Below are positions 9,786-19,283 of a stretch of 64,000 nucleotides of DNA, piece after piece. Both the position numbers and the translations under genes were made by a program. A model generated the notes under the pieces. It made no database searches and was not told the origin of the DNA. It saw only the letters and a list, made by a program, of their open reading frames with translations. Positions within the stretch are counted from its first letter, which is position 1. Every line of letters starts with the position of its first letter. The DNA comes from Hafnia alvei (GTDB lineage: Bacteria; Pseudomonadota; Gammaproteobacteria; Enterobacterales; Enterobacteriaceae), in assembly GCF_034424155.1 (NCBI RefSeq), contig NZ_CP139992.1:2062012-2126011 (forward strand), given 5' to 3'.

Positions 9786-11471
9786 TTGGAAAAGGTTTGG
9801 CTGAAACGATATCCGGCAGATGTCCCTGCGGAAATCGATCCTGATCAATACACCTCTCTGGTGGAGATGTTCGAGCAGTCGGTGGCGCGTTTTGCTGACC
9901 AGCCTGCGTTCATCAACATGGGGCAGGTGATGACCTTCCGTAAGCTTGAAGAGCGCAGCCGTGCATTTGCGGCCTATTTGCAAAATGAGCTAGGGCTGAA
10001 GAAGGGCGACCGCGTTGCGCTGATGATGCCTAATCTGCTGCAATATCCGATCGCGCTGTTTGGTGTGCTACGCGCCGGAATGGTTGTGGTTAACGTTAAC
10101 CCGCTTTACACCCCGCGAGAATTAGAACATCAGCTGAATGACAGCGGTGCGAGCGCGATTGTGATCGTCTCTAACTTTGCGCATACGCTGGAGAAAGTCG
10201 TCTTTAATACGCAGGTGAAGCATGTCATTTTGACCCGTATGGGCGATCAGCTGTCGGCGGCAAAAGGGACGTTGGTAAACTTTGTGGTGAAGTATATTAA
10301 GCGGCTGGTGCCCAAATATAACTTGCCCGATGCGATTTCTTTCCGCTCGGCGTTACAACGTGGGCGGCGCCAACAGTACATCAAGCCAGATATCACCAAT
10401 AATGACCTCGCATTTTTGCAATACACCGGCGGTACTACCGGCGTTGCGAAAGGCGCGATGCTAACGCATCGAAATATGCAGGCTAATCTGATCCAATCGC
10501 GTGCGGCATATGGCCCATTGCTGAATGAAGGCCATGAGTTGGTGGTGACGGCGCTGCCGCTTTACCACATTTTTGCTTTAACCGTGAACTGCCTGCTGTT
10601 TATTGAGATGGGTGGCTGCAATCTGATGATCACCAACCCACGCGATATTCCTGCCGTGGTGAAAGAGCTCAGCCGCTATCCATTTACGGCGTTAACGGGT
10701 GTGAATACGCTGTTTAATGCGTTGCTGAATAACGAAGATTTCCGTGAATTGGATTTCTCCACGTTACGCTTGTCTGTCGGCGGCGGGATGTCAGTTCAGC
10801 GTTCGGTAGCCGAAAAATGGGAAAAATTAACCGGACGCCATTTGCTGGAAGGATATGGATTAACGGAGTGCGCGCCATTGGTTTCTGGCAATCCGTACGA
10901 CCTGAAGCACTATAGCGGCAGCATCGGCCTTCCGGTTCCTTCTACCGATGTGCGTTTGGTCGATGATAATGGCAATGAAGTCCCACACGGTGAAGCAGGG
11001 GAACTGCAGGTGAAAGGGCCACAGGTTATGCTTGGTTACTGGCAGCGTCCTGAGGCGACCGACGAAATTCTTAAAGACGGTTGGCTATCTACCGGCGATG
11101 TTGTCACCATTGATGACGAGGGCTTCTTACGCATTGTCGATCGCAAAAAAGATATGATATTAGTATCTGGTTTCAATGTTTATCCGAATGAAATCGAAGA
11201 AGTGGTCTCAATGCATGATAAAGTGCTTGAGTGCGCGGCAATCGGTGTTCCAAACGGGGCTTCAGGCGAGATGGTTAAAATCTGCGTTGTGAAGAAAGAT
11301 CCCTCTCTGACTCGCGATGAGCTGATTGCACACTGTCGTAAGCATCTCACGGGCTATAAAGTTCCTAAGAAGGTGGAGTTTTACGATGAGTTGCCAAAGT
11401 CTAACGTAGGGAAAATCCTACGCAGAAAATTGCGTGAGGAGCAAGCGGCCTCGCAGGAAAGCGCCGTATAG
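9786..11471 (+). CDS. fadD: Long-chain fatty acid--CoA ligase
   Basis: FadD activates long-chain fatty acids with ATP and CoA at the inner face of the inner membrane, coupling uptake to beta-oxidation and producing the acyl-CoA that releases FadR. The 561-aa length equals E. coli FadD. It has the AMP-binding motif [13 protein letters not shown] near residue 213 and [10 protein letters not shown] near 357, plus the C-terminal GWLSTGDV and GKILRRKLR stretches. The TTG at 9786 is preferred: it has GGGAG 7 bases upstream and matches the E. coli TTG start (LKKVWLNRYP). An ATG at 9738 would add 16 residues without homology. Confidence 0.96.
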   Translation: MEKVWLKRYPADVPAEIDPDQYTSLVEMFEQSVARFADQPAFINMGQVMTFRKLEERSRAFAAYLQNELGLKKGDRVALMMPNLLQYPIALFGVLRAGMVVVNVNPLYTPRELEHQLNDSGASAIVIVSNFAHTLEKVVFNTQVKHVILTRMGDQLSAAKGTLVNFVVKYIKRLVPKYNLPDAISFRSALQRGRRQQYIKPDITNNDLAFLQYTGGTTGVAKGAMLTHRNMQANLIQSRAAYGPLLNEGHELVVTALPLYHIFALTVNCLLFIEMGGCNLMITNPRDIPAVVKELSRYPFTALTGVNTLFNALLNNEDFRELDFSTLRLSVGGGMSVQRSVAEKWEKLTGRHLLEGYGLTECAPLVSGNPYDLKHYSGSIGLPVPSTDVRLVDDNGNEVPHGEAGELQVKGPQVMLGYWQRPEATDEILKDGWLSTGDVVTIDDEGFLRIVDRKKDMILVSGFNVYPNEIEEVVSMHDKVLECAAIGVPNGASGEMVKICVVKKDPSLTRDELIAHCRKHLTGYKVPKKVEFYDELPKSNVGKILRRKLREEQAASQESAV

Positions 11472-11500
11472 CTTCTCATTATTCTGAGCCGATAAACGTT

Positions 11501-11530
11501 GACGCCGGTTGTTACCGGCGTCGTTGTTTG
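11501..11530 (+). terminator. Terminator after fadD
   Basis: The perfect 9-bp stem GACGCCGGT/ACCGGCGTC has a TGTT loop and is followed by GTTGTTTGT, a modest U-rich tail, between fadD and rnd. Confidence 0.75.
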
Positions 11531-11590
11531 TACCGACTAACTCGGCTGGCGTTGTGATGATGCCAGAAATATGAAAATGAGAATGATGTT

Positions 11591-12706
11591 TTGAATTATC
11601 AGTTGATTACCACCAGTAGCGAACTTAAGCAGGTTTGCGAGCAAGCAAGCCGCCACACTTACATTGCGCTAGACACCGAATTTGTTCGTACCCGCACCTA
11701 CTATCCTCAGTTAGGCCTAATTCAGCTTTTTGATGGCGAAACGCTGTCGCTGATCGACCCGTTGCCAATTACCGACTGGCAGCCCTTCGTTGAACTGCTG
11801 AAAAATCCCGACGTCACAAAGTTACTGCATGCGGGTAGCGAAGATCTGGAGGTTTTTATCCATGATTTTCAGACGCTGCCAACGCCAATGATCGATACGC
11901 AGATTTTAGCTGCCTTTACGGGTCGCCCGCTTTCCTGTGGGTTTGCCGCGATGGTGAATGAGTATTTACAGGTTGAATTAGACAAAAGCGAATCCCGCAC
12001 TGACTGGTTAGCGCGTCCACTAACCGAGCGCCAATGTGAGTACGCTGCCGCTGATGTGTTCTATCTGTTGCCGCTTGCACATAAGCTTATTGCGGAAGTG
12101 GCTGAGGCTGGCTGGACGGATGCCGCAAATGACGAATGCTTGGCCCTGTGTCGTCGTCGCCAAGAAGTGGTGGATCCTGCATTAGCCTATCGTGATATTA
12201 CTAACGCTTGGCAGCTGCGTACGCGTCAGCTAGCGTGTTTACAGAAACTGGCTGAGTGGCGCATCAATCAAGCTAGACAGCGTGACATGGCGGTTAATTT
12301 CGTGGTACGTGAAGAGAACCTGTGGCAGGTTGCGCGCTATCTACCGACCTCTCAAGGCGAACTAGGCGAGCTGGGGTTGAGTGGCCCTGAGATCCGTTTC
12401 CACGGTAAAACGCTGGTGGCTATGGTAGCTGAGTCTGCCAATATCCCTGAGTCTGAATGGCCACAGCCGGTTGAACGATTGGTTGATCACAGTGGCTATA
12501 AGCATGCATTTAAAGAGCTAAAAGCCGTAGTGCAAAACGCGGCCGAACGTAGCGGATTAACGGCGGAACTGATCGCTTCGCGTAGACAAATAAACGCACT
12601 GCTAAGCTGGCACTGGAAGCTGAAAGCAGAACAGCCAGATTTACTTGTAGGCTGGAGAGCGGATTTGCTTGGCGAGCAGGTTAGGGCCATTTTGGCTACC
12701 TTGTGA
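11591..12706 (+). CDS. rnd: Ribonuclease D
   Basis: RNase D is a 3'-5' exoribonuclease that trims tRNA precursors and other small RNAs. The 371-aa protein has the DEDD exonuclease domain with LDTEFVRT (residues about 27-34), HAGSEDLEV and the late ERQCEYAAADVFYL motif containing the tyrosine of the DEDDy class, followed by HRDC domains in the C-terminal half. The start is TTG at 11591, as in E. coli rnd, whose UUG start is known; only a weak purine stretch (GAGAATGA) precedes it. minE is the next gene but is transcribed toward rnd. Confidence 0.94.
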   Translation: MNYQLITTSSELKQVCEQASRHTYIALDTEFVRTRTYYPQLGLIQLFDGETLSLIDPLPITDWQPFVELLKNPDVTKLLHAGSEDLEVFIHDFQTLPTPMIDTQILAAFTGRPLSCGFAAMVNEYLQVELDKSESRTDWLARPLTERQCEYAAADVFYLLPLAHKLIAEVAEAGWTDAANDECLALCRRRQEVVDPALAYRDITNAWQLRTRQLACLQKLAEWRINQARQRDMAVNFVVREENLWQVARYLPTSQGELGELGLSGPEIRFHGKTLVAMVAESANIPESEWPQPVERLVDHSGYKHAFKELKAVVQNAAERSGLTAELIASRRQINALLSWHWKLKAEQPDLLVGWRADLLGEQVRAILATL

Positions 12707-12729
12707 TCGTCTTGGTAATCGAACAATAT

Positions 12730-12763
12730 AAATAAAGACAGCTATTAGCTGTCTTTATTTTTT
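12730..12763. terminator. Terminator after rnd (likely two-way)
   Basis: A long stem AAATAAAGACAGCT/AGCTGTCTTTATTT with a 3-base loop is followed by TTT; A/T-runs on both sides allow use by rnd and by leftward min transcripts. Confidence 0.88.
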
Positions 12764-12973
12764 ACGAACATATCAGAAAATGAATCAATAATATAAAAAC
12801 AAAACTTATAGAAAGTAGTCTATGTGAATATTCTCAATATTCATTGGTGCATTAATTAATATTAGGAATAATCTTGATAATAGCTATTTTTGAGATAATT
12901 ACTTATTAAAAGGTCTGTTTATATATACAGGCGTTCCCTTATATTTCTATAAGAGAACGTCAGAATGATAAAA
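12764..12973. other. AT-rich gap between rnd and minE
   Basis: No ORF is visible. At 12932-12959 a nearly perfect hairpin (CGTTC-C-CTTATA / TATAAG-A-GAACG) sits just beyond the minE stop on the minE strand, next to the dyad CTGTTTATATATACAG. Neither has a T-run, so they may protect the min mRNA 3' end rather than terminate it. Confidence 0.45.
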
Positions 12974-13252
12974 TCATTTAGCTGCTTCTTCTGCTTCTTC
13001 TGCTTCAGGCAAGGTCACATTAAGCTCTAATACCGAAATATCATCGCCTTTTTGTTCAAACTGTACCGTCAGCATTTCTGGATCTATCTGCACGTATTTG
13101 CAGATTACAGCCAAGATATCTCGTTTTAACTGGGGCAAATATTGTGGCTCACTATCACCGCGACGTCGCTCCGCAACAATAATTTGCAGCCGTTCCTTGG
13201 CTATATTGGCTGTCGGCTTTTTGCGCGACAGGAAGAAATCAAGTAATGCCAT
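12974..13252 (-). CDS. minE: Cell division topological specificity factor MinE
   Basis: MinE drives MinD off the membrane, producing the pole-to-pole oscillation that keeps MinCD away from midcell. The 92-aa protein starts [23 protein letters not shown], the membrane-targeting and anti-MinCD segment, and its topological specificity domain follows. It is 4 residues longer than the E. coli protein because of an acidic/alanine tail (EEAEEAAK). It is the last gene of minC-minD-minE, with only 3 bases between it and minD. Confidence 0.97.
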   Translation of the reverse strand: MALLDFFLSRKKPTANIAKERLQIIVAERRRGDSEPQYLPQLKRDILAVICKYVQIDPEMLTVQFEQKGDDISVLELNVTLPEAEEAEEAAK

Positions 13253-13255
13253 GTT

Positions 13256-14068
13256 TTATCCCCCGAACAGGCGTTTCAGGAAGCCTTTTTTCTCTTCTTC
13301 AACAAATCGGAATGCACGTTCTTCGCCCAGCAAGCGATCGACCATGTCTTGGTAAGCCTGACCGGCGTCTGACTCTTTATCCAGTATAACAGGTTCGCCT
13401 TGGTTTGATGCGCGCAGTACGGATGGGCTTTCTGGGATCACGCCAACCAACGGGATGCGCAGAATATCTAACACATCTTCCATGCTCAGCATGTCACCAC
13501 GGCTCACGCGGCCTGGGTTGTAGCGAGTCAGCAGCAGATGCTCTTTGATTGGATCTTCGCCTTTTTCTGCACGGCGAGATTTTGACGCCAAAATGCCGAG
13601 GATGCGGTCAGAGTCACGTACAGACGACACTTCTGGGTTAGTGGTAATGATGGCTTCATCAGCGAAATACAGCGCCATTAGTGCGCCAGTTTCGATACCT
13701 GCTGGTGAATCACAGACGATAAAGTCAAAGTCCATCGTGCCGAGATCGTTTAAGACCTTCTCAACGCCTTCGTGCGTTAAGGCATCTTTGTCGCGAGTTT
13801 GTGAGGCCGGGAGAATGTAGAGGTTTTCTGTACGCTTATCTTTGATTAACGCCTGATTAAGAGTGGCATCACCTTGAATCACGTTAACAAAATCATACAC
13901 CACACGACGCTCACAGCCCATGATCAGGTCTAGATTACGCAGACCGATATCAAAGTCGATAACAACGGTCTTTTTACCTTTTTGGGCCAAACCGGTAGCG
14001 ATGGCTGCGCTAGATGTGGTTTTACCAACGCCCCCTTTACCGGATGTAACAACAATAATGCGTGCCAT
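13256..14068 (-). CDS. minD: Septum site-determining ATPase MinD
   Basis: MinD is the membrane-binding ATPase of the Min system; it recruits MinC to block FtsZ rings near the poles. The 270-aa protein has the deviant Walker A motif GKGGVGKTT (residues 10-18), the switch motif CDSPAGIE, and the amphipathic membrane-targeting helix at the C-terminus (EEEKKGFLKRLFGG). Its length equals E. coli MinD. minC lies 25 bases upstream and minE 3 bases downstream, giving one operon. Confidence 0.98.
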   Translation of the reverse strand: MARIIVVTSGKGGVGKTTSSAAIATGLAQKGKKTVVIDFDIGLRNLDLIMGCERRVVYDFVNVIQGDATLNQALIKDKRTENLYILPASQTRDKDALTHEGVEKVLNDLGTMDFDFIVCDSPAGIETGALMALYFADEAIITTNPEVSSVRDSDRILGILASKSRRAEKGEDPIKEHLLLTRYNPGRVSRGDMLSMEDVLDILRIPLVGVIPESPSVLRASNQGEPVILDKESDAGQAYQDMVDRLLGEERAFRFVEEEKKGFLKRLFGG

Positions 14069-14093
14069 GTATATGGGTTCCTTGTCGAAGGGC

Positions 14094-14777
14094 CTAGAAT
14101 AGAGGTTGTATAGTTAAGGCACTGTCACTCAAATTGAGTCTGGCAGCTTGCCCATAAAAAGCTTCAGGGATTTGATCGCTCAGCCAGTACTGACCGGCGA
14201 TAGACACCAGTTCAGCGGCAAGGTGAGCACAAAAAATCTGACTGGATGTATCTCCGCTGGCTCCAGCAAGGGCGCGTCCGCGCATCATGCCGTAAATATG
14301 GATATTGCCATCGGCGATCACTTCGGCACCCGCGCTGACGCTGCTGGTGACAATCAAATCACAGTCTCGTGCATATATCTGCTGTCCAGACCGAACCGGC
14401 GTACTCACAATACGGGTTTTAACCGGTGCGGGTGGCTCGGGTAACGCGACGGGCGCACTTTTCTTAATACCTTTCCCTTCACTTAGCAAAGGCAAGCCTG
14501 CACGCGTTACAGCACGTTTAAGCCCTTCATCGGTGCAACCACTTACGCCAATGACATGCAGCCCAGCTTCGGTAATGGCCTGTTGTAATTTCTGCCAGCT
14601 TGCGCCTTCAGGGACGTTAGCAATATTAATAACAACAGGGGCATTTTTCAAAAAAGCGGGCGCTTGCTCGACTTTTTCGATTAATGCCTCACGTATTACC
14701 TCCGGTTGCGAATTATGCAAATGAACAACCGAAAGGGTAAAACTGCTGCCTTTTAGTTCTATTGGCGATTGTGACAT
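14094..14777 (-). CDS. minC: Septum site-determining protein MinC
   Basis: MinC inhibits FtsZ polymer assembly and is placed at the cell poles by MinD. The 227-aa protein has the N-terminal FtsZ-inhibiting domain and, after a Pro/Lys linker around residues 100-125, the C-terminal beta-helix dimerisation domain with [33 protein letters not shown]-type repeats split across residues about 130-165, and RAGASGD-like [10 protein letters not shown]. It is the first gene of minCDE and is divergent from ycgL across a 136-bp gap. Confidence 0.96.
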   Translation of the reverse strand: MSQSPIELKGSSFTLSVVHLHNSQPEVIREALIEKVEQAPAFLKNAPVVINIANVPEGASWQKLQQAITEAGLHVIGVSGCTDEGLKRAVTRAGLPLLSEGKGIKKSAPVALPEPPAPVKTRIVSTPVRSGQQIYARDCDLIVTSSVSAGAEVIADGNIHIYGMMRGRALAGASGDTSSQIFCAHLAAELVSIAGQYWLSDQIPEAFYGQAARLNLSDSALTIQPLF

Positions 14778-14913
14778 CTATCCTGACTCAGTTTCAGCAA
14801 CTTTAAATCCCCGGAATAACCACACAGGGGGTAATATTCCGATGTACATTAAGCATGTTATAGTCAGTGCTATATCTAGGCAAGTCGCCGTCTGAATTAA
14901 TTAGAGTGAAAAA

Positions 14914-15198
14914 ATGATTTGTACCATTTACAGAAGTTCAAAACGCGATCAGACCTATCTTTATGTCGAAAAAAGAGACGATTTCTCATCGGTGCCTGAA
15001 GAACTGATGAAAAGTTTTGGCCAACCACAATTAGCCATGGTGATCGATTTAGAGAGTAAAAAGAAACTGGGCTCAGCCGACATTGAAAAAGTCAAAAGCG
15101 CTTTAAAAGAGCAAGGGTATTATTTACAGCTGCCTCCTCCGCCCGAAAGTTTGCTAAAAATGCATTTCGAACAAACTAAAAAATCTTCGGATGAATGA
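14914..15198 (+). CDS. ycgL: YcgL domain-containing protein
   Basis: This 94-aa protein of the YcgL family (named domain, function unknown) shares with E. coli YcgL the stretches [25 protein letters not shown] and [13 protein letters not shown]. The start used here is ATG 14914; the E. coli annotation carries a dozen extra N-terminal residues that have no counterpart here. It is divergent from minC, as in E. coli, and is followed by ycgM and ycgN in the same order. Confidence 0.92.
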   Translation: MICTIYRSSKRDQTYLYVEKRDDFSSVPEELMKSFGQPQLAMVIDLESKKKLGSADIEKVKSALKEQGYYLQLPPPPESLLKMHFEQTKKSSDE

Positions 15199-15202
15199 AT
15201 TG

Positions 15203-15218
15203 TGTGATGTTATTCACA
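15203..15218 (+). promoter_or_regulatory. CRP-site match between ycgL and ycgM
   Basis: TGTGATGTTATTCACA is a perfect TGTGA-N6-TCACA match, 5 bases after the ycgL stop and about 200 bases before ycgM. A hairpin GCGCCGAG/CTCGGCGC follows at 15229-15248 without a T-run. Confidence 0.6.
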
Positions 15219-15418
15219 TAAACATAGAGCGCCGAGCTATCTCGGCGCAAATCCATTGAAGTGTTGATGATTGCGGCTGTAGTTTCATAACTAGTTTTAT
15301 ATAAGAAGGGCAGGAAGCTCAGATGCCGTTGGCGTCTCGATTCTCGCTTCAGATTATGTATGCCCCTTGGAATAACGTGGCGATAGCATCGCGTTGTGTA
15401 TAACCACAGGAGAAGTCT

Positions 15419-16075
15419 ATGTATCAACATCGTGATTGGCAGGGTGCTTTGCTAGAGCTTCCTGTCAGTAAAGTGGTTTGCGTTGGCAGTAACTACGGAG
15501 ATCACATCAAAGAAATGGGCGGAACGCAGGCACCAGAGCCGGTCTTATTTATCAAACCGGAAACGGCGCTTTGTGATATTCGCCAGCCTGTTGCCATCCC
15601 GAAAGATTTTGGTTCTGTTCATCATGAGATTGAGCTGGCCATCCTGATTGGCACACCGCTGAAGCAGGCTAATGAAGATCGTGTGGCACGCGCTATTGCA
15701 GGTTACGGCGTCGCCTTAGATCTTACGCTGCGTGATATTCAGGCTGAATGCAAAAAAGCAGGACGTCCTTGGGAAAAGGCGAAAGCCTTCGATGGTTCTT
15801 GCCCCATTTCTGGATTTATCCCTGAATCTGAGTTTGGCGACCCGCAAAATGCTGAACTAAGCTTAAGCATCAATGGCGCTATTCGTCAGCAAGGTAGCAC
15901 GCGTGACATGATTACGCCGATTCTGCCGCTGATAAGCTATATGAGCCGCTACTTTACTCTGCGTGCGGGCGACATTATTTTGACCGGAACCCCACAGGGC
16001 GTCGGACCTTTAGTCTCTGGCGATATGCTAACGTTATCCATCAATGGTAACTCATTGAGTACTCGCATTATCTAG
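15419..16075 (+). CDS. ycgM: Fumarylacetoacetate hydrolase-family protein YcgM
   Basis: YcgM is a 218-aa FAH-superfamily protein; related enzymes hydrolyse acylpyruvates or decarboxylate oxaloacetate. The metal-binding acidic residues lie in HHEIELAILIG near residue 64 and in the LDLTLRDIQ segment near 100, and the family C-terminal motif is GDIILTGTPQGVGP. The ATG at 15419 follows AGGAGAAG. The substrate cannot be read from sequence. A perfect CRP-type site about 200 bases upstream suggests control by carbon status. Confidence 0.9.
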   Translation: MYQHRDWQGALLELPVSKVVCVGSNYGDHIKEMGGTQAPEPVLFIKPETALCDIRQPVAIPKDFGSVHHEIELAILIGTPLKQANEDRVARAIAGYGVALDLTLRDIQAECKKAGRPWEKAKAFDGSCPISGFIPESEFGDPQNAELSLSINGAIRQQGSTRDMITPILPLISYMSRYFTLRAGDIILTGTPQGVGPLVSGDMLTLSINGNSLSTRII

Positions 16076-16181
16076 CCAGTAGCGTCCTTACTAAGCACAG
16101 TTTTAGTAAGGACAAAACTTGCATCTCACCGCCAAAGCGTCTATATAGTGCAGCCCAACTGTAATTATCGGACACACAAGC

Positions 16182-16643
16182 ATGACAACTCTCCCTTTCT
16201 GGCAAGAAAAAACATTAGCTGAAATGAGCAATGATGAATGGGAATCACTTTGTGATGGTTGTGGGCAGTGCTGCTTGCATAAGCTGCAAGACGAAGATAC
16301 TGACGAAATCTACTTCACCAACGTTGCATGCAACCTACTCAACATCAAAACGTGCCAATGTCGTCATTATGAGCGTCGTTTTGAGTATGAAGAAGACTGT
16401 ATCAAGCTAACGCGCGAAAACCTTGAAACCTTCGAATGGCTTCCTCCTACCTGCGCCTATCGGATGGTTCACGAAGGCAAAGACTTGCCAGAATGGCATC
16501 CCCTCAAAGTGGGCTCTAAGAAAGCGATGCACGCGGAGCGGATCTCAGTACGCTACATTGCCGTACGCGAGAGTGAAGTCAGCGATTGGGAAGATCACAT
16601 TATGAATAAACCTTTCTGGGCAACCAATGGGTCTGATTCTTAA
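16182..16643 (+). CDS. ycgN: YcgN family cysteine-cluster protein (UPF0260)
   Basis: This 153-aa protein, the same length as E. coli YcgN, has no established function. It contains a conserved cysteine set that probably binds metal: [11 protein letters not shown] near residue 25, [11 protein letters not shown] near residue 56, and a later TCAYR. The ATG at 16182 is supported by the family N-terminus. It is the last gene before the region diverges from E. coli order. Confidence 0.92.
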   Translation: MTTLPFWQEKTLAEMSNDEWESLCDGCGQCCLHKLQDEDTDEIYFTNVACNLLNIKTCQCRHYERRFEYEEDCIKLTRENLETFEWLPPTCAYRMVHEGKDLPEWHPLKVGSKKAMHAERISVRYIAVRESEVSDWEDHIMNKPFWATNGSDS

Positions 16644-16646
16644 GGA

Positions 16647-17279
16647 CTAATTCACGTCGTATGGGGTAAACACTGAGGTCTTACGTGTAATGTAAACCCC
16701 ATTTGCAGGAATGTCCTTATTCACGAATGACATCGCCCCAACCTTAACGTTATCACCAATGGTTATTGGGCCAATCAGGCAACAGTTAGCGCCAATATCG
16801 ACATTGTTTCCAATCTTAATGATTGAGTTTGGCGGCATATCTTGCACTGCACCGATCGTGGTATTTTGGCGAATAATAAAATTAGAGCCGATTCGAGCAT
16901 GCTTGGATATAACAATTCCTGCGTGATGTGGCATGTGTAAGCCAGGTCCAATCACAGCGCCCAATTCAACATCTGCTGCATAGCGAGTCTTTAGCTTGTC
17001 GCAGATTCTTGATGCGATTTTTTGATGGCGCTTTGAACCGTGTTTGTCCATTTCGCTAGCGAGACGCCACCAAAACAGAAAATTACGGCGTCGGTTGGAT
17101 TTATTGGTCAACAGTCTTCGCCAAGAAAATTTGTCTTTCCGTACAATCTCTATTCGCCAAAACTCTCGAAGATCTTTAGCATCCTTAGACAGTGCAAATA
17201 TCAAGCAAGTGAGTAATTTAATGTGTCGTGTCCTGTGATGGTTTGCCGTATGTTTGGCGGATTTAAATTTTATGGTCAT
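16647..17279 (-). CDS. Hexapeptide-repeat (SAT-like) acyltransferase
   Basis: This 210-aa protein has a C-terminal left-handed beta-helix of the serine-acetyltransferase type: repeats ARIGSNFIIRQNTTIGA, IKIGNNVDIGANCCLIG and ITIGDNVKVGAMSFV, with the catalytic-type histidine segment PGLHMPHHAGIVIS near residue 113. The basic N-terminal 70 residues (many Arg, Lys and Trp) match nothing I recognise. It is not CysE; a polysaccharide or small-molecule O-acetyltransferase is the likeliest role, which is inference. The stop lies 3 bases from the convergent ycgN stop, no good ribosome site precedes the ATG, and the sequence is AT-rich like the rest of this accessory patch. Confidence 0.75.
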   Translation of the reverse strand: MTIKFKSAKHTANHHRTRHIKLLTCLIFALSKDAKDLREFWRIEIVRKDKFSWRRLLTNKSNRRRNFLFWWRLASEMDKHGSKRHQKIASRICDKLKTRYAADVELGAVIGPGLHMPHHAGIVISKHARIGSNFIIRQNTTIGAVQDMPPNSIIKIGNNVDIGANCCLIGPITIGDNVKVGAMSFVNKDIPANGVYITRKTSVFTPYDVN

Positions 17280-17888
17280 TATACATTCATTGAAATTACT
17301 AATGCGAGAGAGAATCCACGCTAATCTTGTGGTGACGAGCGCTAGCAGAGCGGGATCATATGCATAGGCCGATTGACTGCAATCAGCGGTCCACTCACGT
17401 GACTATAGACTTAGTGCATACGCGTATTGCTTATTCTGAGGGAAGAGTGCATCAGAGAATTACGGTGTTTATAACAATTAATGATTTATAAGTTTGTTAA
17501 TTATTTTAATCGTTTGAATTTGATGTTTTCAATAATGACGCTATATTTTTGAGTAAATTTTAAGCTAAGATAAAATTAACCTAAATTATCCACACTCAAA
17601 ATCTAAATTTAAAGAATGGATTTTTGAAAATATAAATGTTGATATAACTAGACCCGTTGTGTTGATTTTATGTAAACATAATAAAAAAGTAATCTCTTTC
17701 TAATTATCTTATGAAGCGGGTTTTAAGCCTGTTTTTTAAATTTTTGAAATATTAAATAAATGACTTAATAAGTTATCAAGTTTTTATTTGATTGATTATG
17801 CGTTATTTATTTTAATGTATGACATTTACAATAAAATAATAAATCAGTATTATCGCCAGCACTTTTTCCTTTGGGGTTATATAATTAA
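17280..17888. other. 609-bp AT-rich gap without genes
   Basis: Only very short ORFs are present in either strand. Base composition falls well below the flanks from about 17,450 on, with many A/T tracts. Such DNA is typical of H-NS-bound accessory DNA; hns itself lies at 59.3 kb. It must hold the promoters of the two diverging transcription units, but no clear -35/-10 pair stands out. Confidence 0.5.
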
Positions 17889-18404
17889 ATGAATAAAAAA
17901 TATGCTTTATTAATTTCTTCTTTGGTTTCTGTACTGGCGTTGACTGGTTGCCAATCAAATGCTGATAGCTACGCGGCCGATGTTTATGAAACCAGTAACT
18001 TGAATGGAAAACAGGAAACGAAAACCGTTAATCTGATTTCAATTTTGCCTGCGAAAATCTCTGTTGATAATACAGAAAATAAAAAAGCAGCCCAAACGTT
18101 TGGTGCCATTCTTGGTGCCGTAGCCGGTGGTGTAGCTGGGCATAATGTGGGTACTGGCTCAGCATTAGGTACCGGCGCTGGTGCTGTCGGCGGCGGTGCT
18201 GTCGGCGCGGCGGCTGGGTCTTTGGTGAAAGATAAAGTATTGGTTGAAGGCGTATCTTTGACTTACAAAGAAGGCACTAAAATCTATACATCGACTCAGG
18301 TTGGTAAGGCTTGTCAGTTCACTACAGGTTTAGCTGTGGTTATTTCTACTAAAGAAAATGAAACGCGTATTCAACCAAATACAACTTGCCCAGTTAAGAA
18401 ATAA
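17889..18404 (+). CDS. Glycine-zipper outer membrane lipoprotein
   Basis: This 171-aa protein begins with a signal peptide and lipobox ALTGC (lipidated Cys near residue 21). Its middle (about residues 75-120) is a glycine-zipper segment, for example GAILGAVAGGVAGHNVG followed by GAGAVGGGAVGAAAGSLV, of the SlyB/Pcp-like type that spans or sits on the outer membrane. The C-terminal part resembles the conserved SlyB region only loosely. The ribosome site is weak (GGGG about 13 bases upstream). It is followed after 12 bases by a periplasmic coiled-coil gene, so both probably work at the envelope. Exact function is unknown. Confidence 0.8.
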   Translation: MNKKYALLISSLVSVLALTGCQSNADSYAADVYETSNLNGKQETKTVNLISILPAKISVDNTENKKAAQTFGAILGAVAGGVAGHNVGTGSALGTGAGAVGGGAVGAAAGSLVKDKVLVEGVSLTYKEGTKIYTSTQVGKACQFTTGLAVVISTKENETRIQPNTTCPVKK

Positions 18405-18416
18405 GGATTTTTTACG

Positions 18417-18962
18417 ATGCGTAAAGTATTTTTTTATATTTTGACGTCGTTGCTGATTTCTCCTGCATTCGTTCATGCCGCCTCCTTACAGGATCAACTT
18501 TCAGCAGTTGCACAAGCTGAAAGTCAAGGCAAAGCGCAAGAAAGTCGAGAGGCCGATTTAAGGCAGGCTCAATATGAGCGTGAATTAAGAAATGAGCAAT
18601 CTCGACGAGCTAAAGCTAATGCTTTGGCTGAAAAGAAGCGTCAGGAAAAAGCTGCAGTTAATGCTGCAGAAAGAAAACAGCGCTTGGAAGTAGCGAATGC
18701 TGATAAAAAGAGAGATCAGTCGTACGAAGATGAATTGAGGCAGCTAGAAATCCAGTCTAGAAAATTAGAATTGGAACGACAGGCTGCCCGTGCGAAGAGA
18801 GAAAATGATTTTATCGATCAGGATTTAAAATCTCAGGCGGCGAAAACTGACGTTATTCAATCTGAAGCAGATGTGAATCGCAATCTCTCTATTGGCGGTA
18901 AAGAGCTGATGCAGAGCGAAGGGAAGTCACGCGAGAAAAAAGCCAGTAGCTGGTTTAATTAA
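18417..18962 (+). CDS. Periplasmic coiled-coil protein (DUF5384-like)
   Basis: This 181-aa protein has a cleavable signal peptide (MRKVFFYILTSLLISPAFVHA). The mature part is almost entirely charged, alanine-rich helix with heptad character (many Lys, Arg, Glu and Gln) from about residue 30 to 150, predicting a long periplasmic coiled coil. It resembles proteins annotated DUF5384, but I cite this from memory and could not search. AAGGA lies 9 bases before the ATG. It is co-transcribed with the lipoprotein 12 bases upstream; a long hairpin terminator follows. Confidence 0.78.
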   Translation: MRKVFFYILTSLLISPAFVHAASLQDQLSAVAQAESQGKAQESREADLRQAQYERELRNEQSRRAKANALAEKKRQEKAAVNAAERKQRLEVANADKKRDQSYEDELRQLEIQSRKLELERQAARAKRENDFIDQDLKSQAAKTDVIQSEADVNRNLSIGGKELMQSEGKSREKKASSWFN

Positions 18963-19008
18963 TAATAGACTTTAAATATTATTAGTTGTGCGAGTCCTCC
19001 TGAAAGAT

Positions 19009-19064
19009 AAAAAGCCTGATAGATTTCTTCGAGTTTTATTCGTTGATAATCTTCAGGCTTTTTT
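19009..19064 (+). terminator. Terminator after the coiled-coil gene
   Basis: AAAAAGCCTGA pairs with TCAGGCTTTTT around a 33-base internal segment and is followed by more T, giving a terminator usable in both directions. Confidence 0.8.
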
Positions 19065-19091
19065 GCGTTAAATTTTCTTTAAATGATTAAC

Positions 19092-19283
19092 TTAAAGATG
19101 CTGTAACCGCTCAACCGAGAGTATATGCAGGTCTTTCGCACTGGCGCTAAGGTATTGCGCCACGTCAATTAGCGCGGCCTCTAAAACCTCGCCATCCTCC
19201 TTACTCAATGTGGCTTGCCCGTTCATGATGAAATCATGCACTTCGTTGTTTGATCTGTAGATAACTTTGAATTGATGCATCAT
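19092..19283 (-). CDS. Small hypothetical protein (63 aa)
   Basis: A 63-codon ORF (starts MMHQFKVIYRSNNEVHDFIM) with no family I recognise. Composition looks protein-like: mixed charged and hydrophobic residues, no signal peptide, no membrane segment, and a likely helix in its second half (EDGEVLEAALIDVAQYLSAS). It is flanked by terminators on both sides, which supports a separate transcription unit. The start is one of two adjacent ATGs (19283 or 19280) with only AGAGAA as a ribosome site. Confidence 0.55.
   Translation of the reverse strand: MMHQFKVIYRSNNEVHDFIMNGQATLSKEDGEVLEAALIDVAQYLSASAKDLHILSVERLQHL

Noticed and set aside
16647-17279. Serine acetyltransferase CysE
   Set aside because: The beta-helix is SAT-like, but the N-terminal domain does not resemble CysE.
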